Assembly (NCBI GenBank): GCA_002695025.1
Contig: NZNV01000008.1
Span: 214,683-278,682 of the forward strand
Length of the DNA: 64,000 nt
Origin: Owenweeksia sp.
Lineage (GTDB): Bacteria > Bacteroidota > Bacteroidia > Flavobacteriales > Schleiferiaceae
Direction of reading: 5' to 3'
Shown here: positions 63,925 to 64,000 of the stretch, one piece after another
How the letters are laid out: each line of letters begins with the position of its first letter
How positions within the stretch are numbered: the stretch's first letter is position 1
Notes under the pieces: generated by a model
What the model saw: only the letters and a program-made list of their open reading frames with translations
Told to the model about the DNA's origin: nothing
Databases searched by the model: none
Position numbers and translations under genes: made by a program

Positions 63925-64000
63925 CAGTCTTCGATACATCACGCCTTTGGCGTAACACTCAGACTGACCCCCTCTTTGCTTCAAAACTTTTGCAGTACCC
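63925..64000 (+). repeat. 150-bp repeat element, copy C (cut by the window end)
   Basis: CAGTCTTCGATACATCACG ... CTCAGACTGACCCCCTC: left half, nearly identical to copy B for about 70 bases. It runs off the right edge. Confidence 0.65.

Larger units (their letters stand above)
63008..64000. repeat. Non-coding repeat mosaic
   Basis: About 1 kb without a believable gene, filled with dispersed repeats: three direct copies of a roughly 150-bp element (separate entries), short TTCGAC/CTCAGGATGAC repeats of the kind common between Bacteroidota genes, and a GTTCTTTTCT hairpin. Short frames here (for example 63549-63731 on the minus strand) cross repeats and are not convincing. Confidence 0.75.

Noticed and set aside
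63008..64000. CRISPR array
   Set aside because: The repeats are about 150 bp and irregularly spaced, not short direct repeats with equal spacers, and no cas gene is present.

Overview
The window is a stretch of chromosome from a member of the Bacteroidota. Evidence for this: several exported proteins end in type IX secretion (T9SS) type A or type B sorting domains; there are TonB-dependent receptor, PorV/PorQ-like, DUF5686, DUF6089 and AsmA_2 proteins; many genes are preceded by the Bacteroidota -7 promoter box TAnnTTTG; and Shine-Dalgarno sequences are not obvious. A Flavobacteriia-like or related aerobic, chemoorganotrophic lineage is plausible (2-oxoglutarate dehydrogenase, tyrosine catabolism), but the genus cannot be named from this window. 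Almost all of the window is ordinary, densely packed core genome at about 50% G+C; the last 3 kb is accessory.

Layout. 1-8.3 kb: the tail of an unknown gene, polA, a membrane-anchored metallophosphoesterase, and a minus-strand operon (DUF2141 protein, aspartyl protease-PDZ lipoprotein, outer-membrane protein, S41 peptidase lipoprotein), followed by a tiny T9SS type B protein. 8.4-20.7 kb: a seven-gene minus-strand operon for the cell surface: secreted endonuclease/exonuclease/phosphatase-fold protein, two large T9SS-type proteins (one with OB-fold-like segments), a fibronectin-like lipoprotein, a TonB-dependent receptor, a PorV/PorQ-like barrel and an NHL-propeller lipoprotein. 20.8-26.6 kb: AsmA-like protein, a small basic protein, an RluB-type pseudouridine synthase, YraN, LD-carboxypeptidase and PdxJ. 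26.7-34.3 kb: the plus-strand envelope cluster CBS protein - nadK - DUF6089 - uppS - bamA - ompH - ompH - murI, linking undecaprenyl carrier synthesis, outer-membrane protein assembly and peptidoglycan precursors.

34.3-43.6 kb: alpha/beta hydrolase, metG, a TM2 protein, a hypothetical exported protein with a DUF2752 protein, two tandem tRNA-Arg genes (CCG and CCT anticodons), a lipoprotein, a threonine dehydrogenase-type SDR, a divergent NRAMP-like transporter and the tRNA hydroxylation protein TrhO. 43.7-48.9 kb: a T9SS protein and the tyrosine degradation genes hmgA and hppD, with a PLP-dependent cysteine synthase-like gene between them. 49-56.8 kb: DUF5686 protein, MMPL/RND exporter, rfbA, a polyprenyl diphosphate synthase and two uncharacterised genes. 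56.9-61 kb: sucA-sucB.

61.1-64 kb is the accessory end: an AT-rich orphan gene with a GIY-YIG-like core, two very small XRE regulators, and a SymE-like toxin gene divergent from one of them with two matching 16-bp operator-like sites in the shared promoter. The last 1 kb is non-coding and consists of dispersed repeats, including three direct copies of a roughly 150-bp element with inverted ends. The XRE/SymE module with its operators and the GIY-YIG-like orphan are the best candidates for something undescribed.
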